A stretch of 22,946 nt of DNA from Candidatus Tagabacteria bacterium CG_4_10_14_0_2_um_filter_40_13 (GTDB taxonomy: Bacteria; Patescibacteriota; Minisyncoccia; GCA-002779875). Position 1 is the first letter of the stretch, and each line of letters opens with the position of its first letter. The stretch covers positions 1 through 22,946 of the forward strand of contig PFNV01000016.1 in NCBI GenBank assembly GCA_002792165.1, written 5' to 3'. The position numbers were made by a program, and so were the translations under genes. Below, one piece after another: positions 20,600 through 22,946 of the stretch. A model generated the notes under the pieces. The model had not been told where the DNA came from. It did not search any database and saw only the letters and a program-made list of their open reading frames with translations.

Positions 20600-22942
20600 T
20601 TATTTTTTTGGCTTCGTCTCGTCAAGAGGCGCTTCTTTTCTTTTTTCCGGAGACGGCTGAGGAGGAGAAATGGTCTCCAGGGCGGGTTTGCCGGCATTCA
20701 AATTTTCCAGAATCTTTTTAACTTCCTGATTATCCGGATTTAAAGTCTGAATTTGCGCGAACTGATCAATGGCTTCTTTGGTCTTTCCTTGATTATCGTA
20801 GATGAGGCCCAAGAAATAGCGCGCGTTGGAATAATTAGGATTCAAGCTCACAGCCCGTTCAAAAGCCAAACGGCTACTCTCGAAATTCTTATCCTGATAA
20901 TATAAGAGGCCAAGCTGAAAAAGCACGCCGACATCATTAGGGGCCAAATACCGCGTCTGTTCTGTTTTAATAATAGCTTCCTCTAAATTTCCCAATTGAG
21001 CCTCAACTTGAGACAAAAGAAAGATGGACGGAGTAAAATCGCTCTTAACGGCAATGCTGGAAATAAGAAAATCTCTTGCCGACTTCAAAGCACCAGCTTG
21101 AATCTCCACTCGCGCAGACGTATACAAAGGAATAGGGTCGAAAGGCGCGCGCGTTGCCGCTTCCTTATAAGCGTTAAGAGCGGCTTCTCTGGAACCGGTA
21201 ATTTTAAAGGGAATAATCGCTTCATAAACCTGGCCTAAAGACATCCAATTACTGTAGTCTAAAGAATTAGCCTGTACGGCATTTTGCGCGTTGCCGATCG
21301 AATAAGCGAGTAAATTTTGGAATTGAACTTGAGCATCTTCCTTTGGAAGATTGGTCTGATTCATCAATTGCTGAATCTTCACGAGGCCGACTTGAGAAAG
21401 CGCCCTGAAATATTTATCTTGCCGATCGAATTTCGCGGCGCGGCTGATTAATTTATCGACTTCGTCGATATTGCCTCCGGCCGTATTGAAAATTTCGAGA
21501 CCGCGACCGTAAGAATATGCCGCCCAATATTTTTGGGACAAAAGATAAAAGCTGGCAACGCTCGAAATCATCAAAAGCACGACTATGAGCGAGGAAACAA
21601 AACTCAATTTCGGCTTATCAAAGAATGAAACTTCTATAACTTTAATTCTTCCGCTATAGCAAAGCAAAGCGATAAAAATACCCGTCGTCAAAAATGCCAA
21701 AGCCAATAAAACAAAACCGGGAGTGTAAATAATCGTGAAAATCCACAGATACAGCGAACCGAAAAACGACGCTACAAGCAACGCGCGCGTTACTTCGTTT
21801 TCGGAATATGTTATCGCTTTTAATCCATATAAGAAAAGAAATAGCAGAAAAGCAAGCCATGCCAAACCTCCTAAAATACCCGTAGAAGCAAGCCATGACG
21901 GCAAAAGCCCAATACCGACCTGAAAAGGATATGACCAGAAAATAGTCAAATTTATGCCGCTGGGCTTGAATTTCAACCAATCATATAAGAAAGTATTCGG
22001 ACCTGAACCGACCAAAAAATTCGCTTTTAAGGCGCTTTTTGCAACCTGCCAAGTTGCTGACCAAGCAGGACGAACTTCAATGGAAGTTATTCCGACAGAG
22101 GAAACAAAATCACCGACTAAAGTCTTGGCCATAATAAAAAAGAGTACCATCAATAAAACAATTAAGGTAAATCGAATAAACTTACGCTGCTGACCTCCCG
22201 TTTCCGTAATCGATGCAAAGTGCGTTGAAAAAAGATAAACCAGAAACACGATAAGAAAAATTCCCATTACGATCCAAACTGTGGTGAAATTAACGAATGC
22301 GACTCCTATCAAAGATACAATCAATATCGCCAACATAAAAGCCTTCAACATTTTTCCAAAATTGAACAATTCCAAAAAAACAATAGAAAGAAGGCCGATG
22401 AATCCGAAAAATATCCCTATTTCATTCCAAGAACCGATGGTGTTAGCGATTTTGCCGGCAAATATACTCCAGGGATAAAGAGTAATATCAAAAACAACGC
22501 GAAAGAATTGAAAAATAAAAACAAAAAGCGCTGAAATGAAAAGCGCGATGTAAAAAAACATTGCTTTTGCTTCCGATTGGAAAAGGGACGCGACTAAAAA
22601 TAAAGCGGCCGAAAAAAGAACTATCGCAAATACTGTATTAGTTTCCTGCCCCGAACCAACTAATGAAAGGGTGGTATTGGCGGAAAAGAACGAAGACGCC
22701 AGCCAAACAACAACAATTCCCGCGAGAGCCAAGAGAGCGGCGCTTTTCGGAATTCGAAAACTCGCTTTTTGAAGAATAGATATAAACCAAGCGAGCGCGG
22801 CAAGAATCGTCACGGCATAAAACAGAAACGCTTTATTGATCTCGAGAGGGAAAACAGTGTAAGGCAGAACCAAAAGCGGCAATAAAAATATTAAAAAGAG
22901 AAACAAATAGCGGGAAATATTTCCCAAAGTTGTTTCGTTCAT
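20600..22942 (-). CDS. O-antigen ligase/polymerase-like membrane protein with TPR tail
   Basis: In this 780-residue protein, residues 1 to about 470 contain some 11-13 membrane helices with the Wzy/WaaL-type feature GSGPNTFLYDW before a large external loop (SGINLTIFWSYPFQVG). Residues from about 480 to 750 are soluble and carry TPR repeats such as AIIKTEQTRYLAPNDVGVLFQLGLLYYQ and SSRLAFERAVSLNPNYSNARYFLGLIYDNQ (spans, not exact boundaries). The tail is Pro/Lys/Glu-rich. Proteins of this build join or polymerise lipid-linked glycans at the outer face of the membrane and are frequent in Parcubacteria, where they may decorate the S-layer or cell surface. The ATG at 22942-22940 is 4 bases from the window edge, so its promoter is out of view. 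murJ follows 20 nt downstream. Confidence 0.85.
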   Translation of the reverse strand: MNETTLGNISRYLFLFLIFLLPLLVLPYTVFPLEINKAFLFYAVTILAALAWFISILQKASFRIPKSAALLALAGIVVVWLASSFFSANTTLSLVGSGQETNTVFAIVLFSAALFLVASLFQSEAKAMFFYIALFISALFVFIFQFFRVVFDITLYPWSIFAGKIANTIGSWNEIGIFFGFIGLLSIVFLELFNFGKMLKAFMLAILIVSLIGVAFVNFTTVWIVMGIFLIVFLVYLFSTHFASITETGGQQRKFIRFTLIVLLMVLFFIMAKTLVGDFVSSVGITSIEVRPAWSATWQVAKSALKANFLVGSGPNTFLYDWLKFKPSGINLTIFWSYPFQVGIGLLPSWLASTGILGGLAWLAFLLFLFLYGLKAITYSENEVTRALLVASFFGSLYLWIFTIIYTPGFVLLALAFLTTGIFIALLCYSGRIKVIEVSFFDKPKLSFVSSLIVVLLMISSVASFYLLSQKYWAAYSYGRGLEIFNTAGGNIDEVDKLISRAAKFDRQDKYFRALSQVGLVKIQQLMNQTNLPKEDAQVQFQNLLAYSIGNAQNAVQANSLDYSNWMSLGQVYEAIIPFKITGSREAALNAYKEAATRAPFDPIPLYTSARVEIQAGALKSARDFLISSIAVKSDFTPSIFLLSQVEAQLGNLEEAIIKTEQTRYLAPNDVGVLFQLGLLYYQDKNFESSRLAFERAVSLNPNYSNARYFLGLIYDNQGKTKEAIDQFAQIQTLNPDNQEVKKILENLNAGKPALETISPPQPSPEKRKEAPLDETKPKK

Positions 22943-22946
22943 ATTA

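Noticed and set aside
21256..21275. TAGTCTAA near 21258 and TAGACTA near 14407 as further copies of the hairpin repeat
   Set aside because: Only the short arm matches, inside coding sequence, without the loop or the second arm; chance matches.

Overview
The window reads as a chromosomal segment of an AT-rich member of the Candidate Phyla Radiation (Patescibacteria), most likely Parcubacteria-like. The evidence is indirect. Genes are compact and short-spaced. LemA lies next to an HtpX-type start, and there is a membrane-anchored (not lipidated) family 5 solute-binding protein, an O-antigen-ligase-like protein with a TPR tail, an archaeal-type cupin phosphoglucose isomerase, a solitary PaaX/Cas2-like protein, and tRNAs without encoded CCA. 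All 22 complete genes end in TAA or TAG and none contains an in-frame TGA, so the standard bacterial code fits. No 16S or other taxonomic marker is present, so the placement is inference.

Layout. 1-2755 (minus): start of an htpX-like protease gene, lemA, a bidirectional terminator, then groEL and groES. 2801-5217 (minus): a terminator, a 63-residue orphan, and an aldehyde:ferredoxin oxidoreductase with its own N-terminal 2[4Fe-4S] ferredoxin domain, preceded by a structured leader. 5325-10161 (plus): a tightly packed run of secG, solute-binding protein, cupin PGI, tRNA-Leu(CAG), RNase J and a truncated M15 peptidase. 10203-10914: a PaaX/Cas2-like gene bracketed by two nearly identical 34-bp hairpin repeats. 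10972-12706 (plus): trpS and a histidine phosphatase. 12739-14091 (minus): phosphomannomutase/phosphoglucomutase. 14221-15597 (plus): a small membrane protein and ychF. 15737-16199 (minus): an FtsB/DivIC-like gene followed by tRNA-Gly(CCC), divergent from a 37-codon membrane peptide gene at 16220. 16361-18166 (minus): lepA. 18237-18827 (plus): a lipoprotein. 18900-22942 (minus): murJ and a Wzy/WaaL-like TPR polymerase/ligase gene that runs to the window edge.

How it fits together. Most of the window is housekeeping: protein folding (GroEL/ES), translation (TrpS, LepA, YchF, two tRNAs), RNA turnover (RNase J), secretion (SecG), division (FtsB-like) and envelope precursors (MurJ, PMM/PGM, Wzy-like). 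The unusual parts are the tungsten-type oxidoreductase fusion and the repeat-bounded PaaX/Cas2-like unit. A regulatory theme also recurs. For seven genes (groES, secG, trpS, pmm, ychF, the ftsB-like gene and the 37-residue ORF) a recognisable -10 box ends only 6-9 nt before the ATG, and six of these also have a -35-like hexamer 16-17 bp upstream. This predicts leaderless or near-leaderless mRNAs. Other genes (AOR, its 63-aa neighbour, the histidine phosphatase, the 78-aa membrane protein) carry strong Shine-Dalgarno sequences. The two modes appear to coexist.
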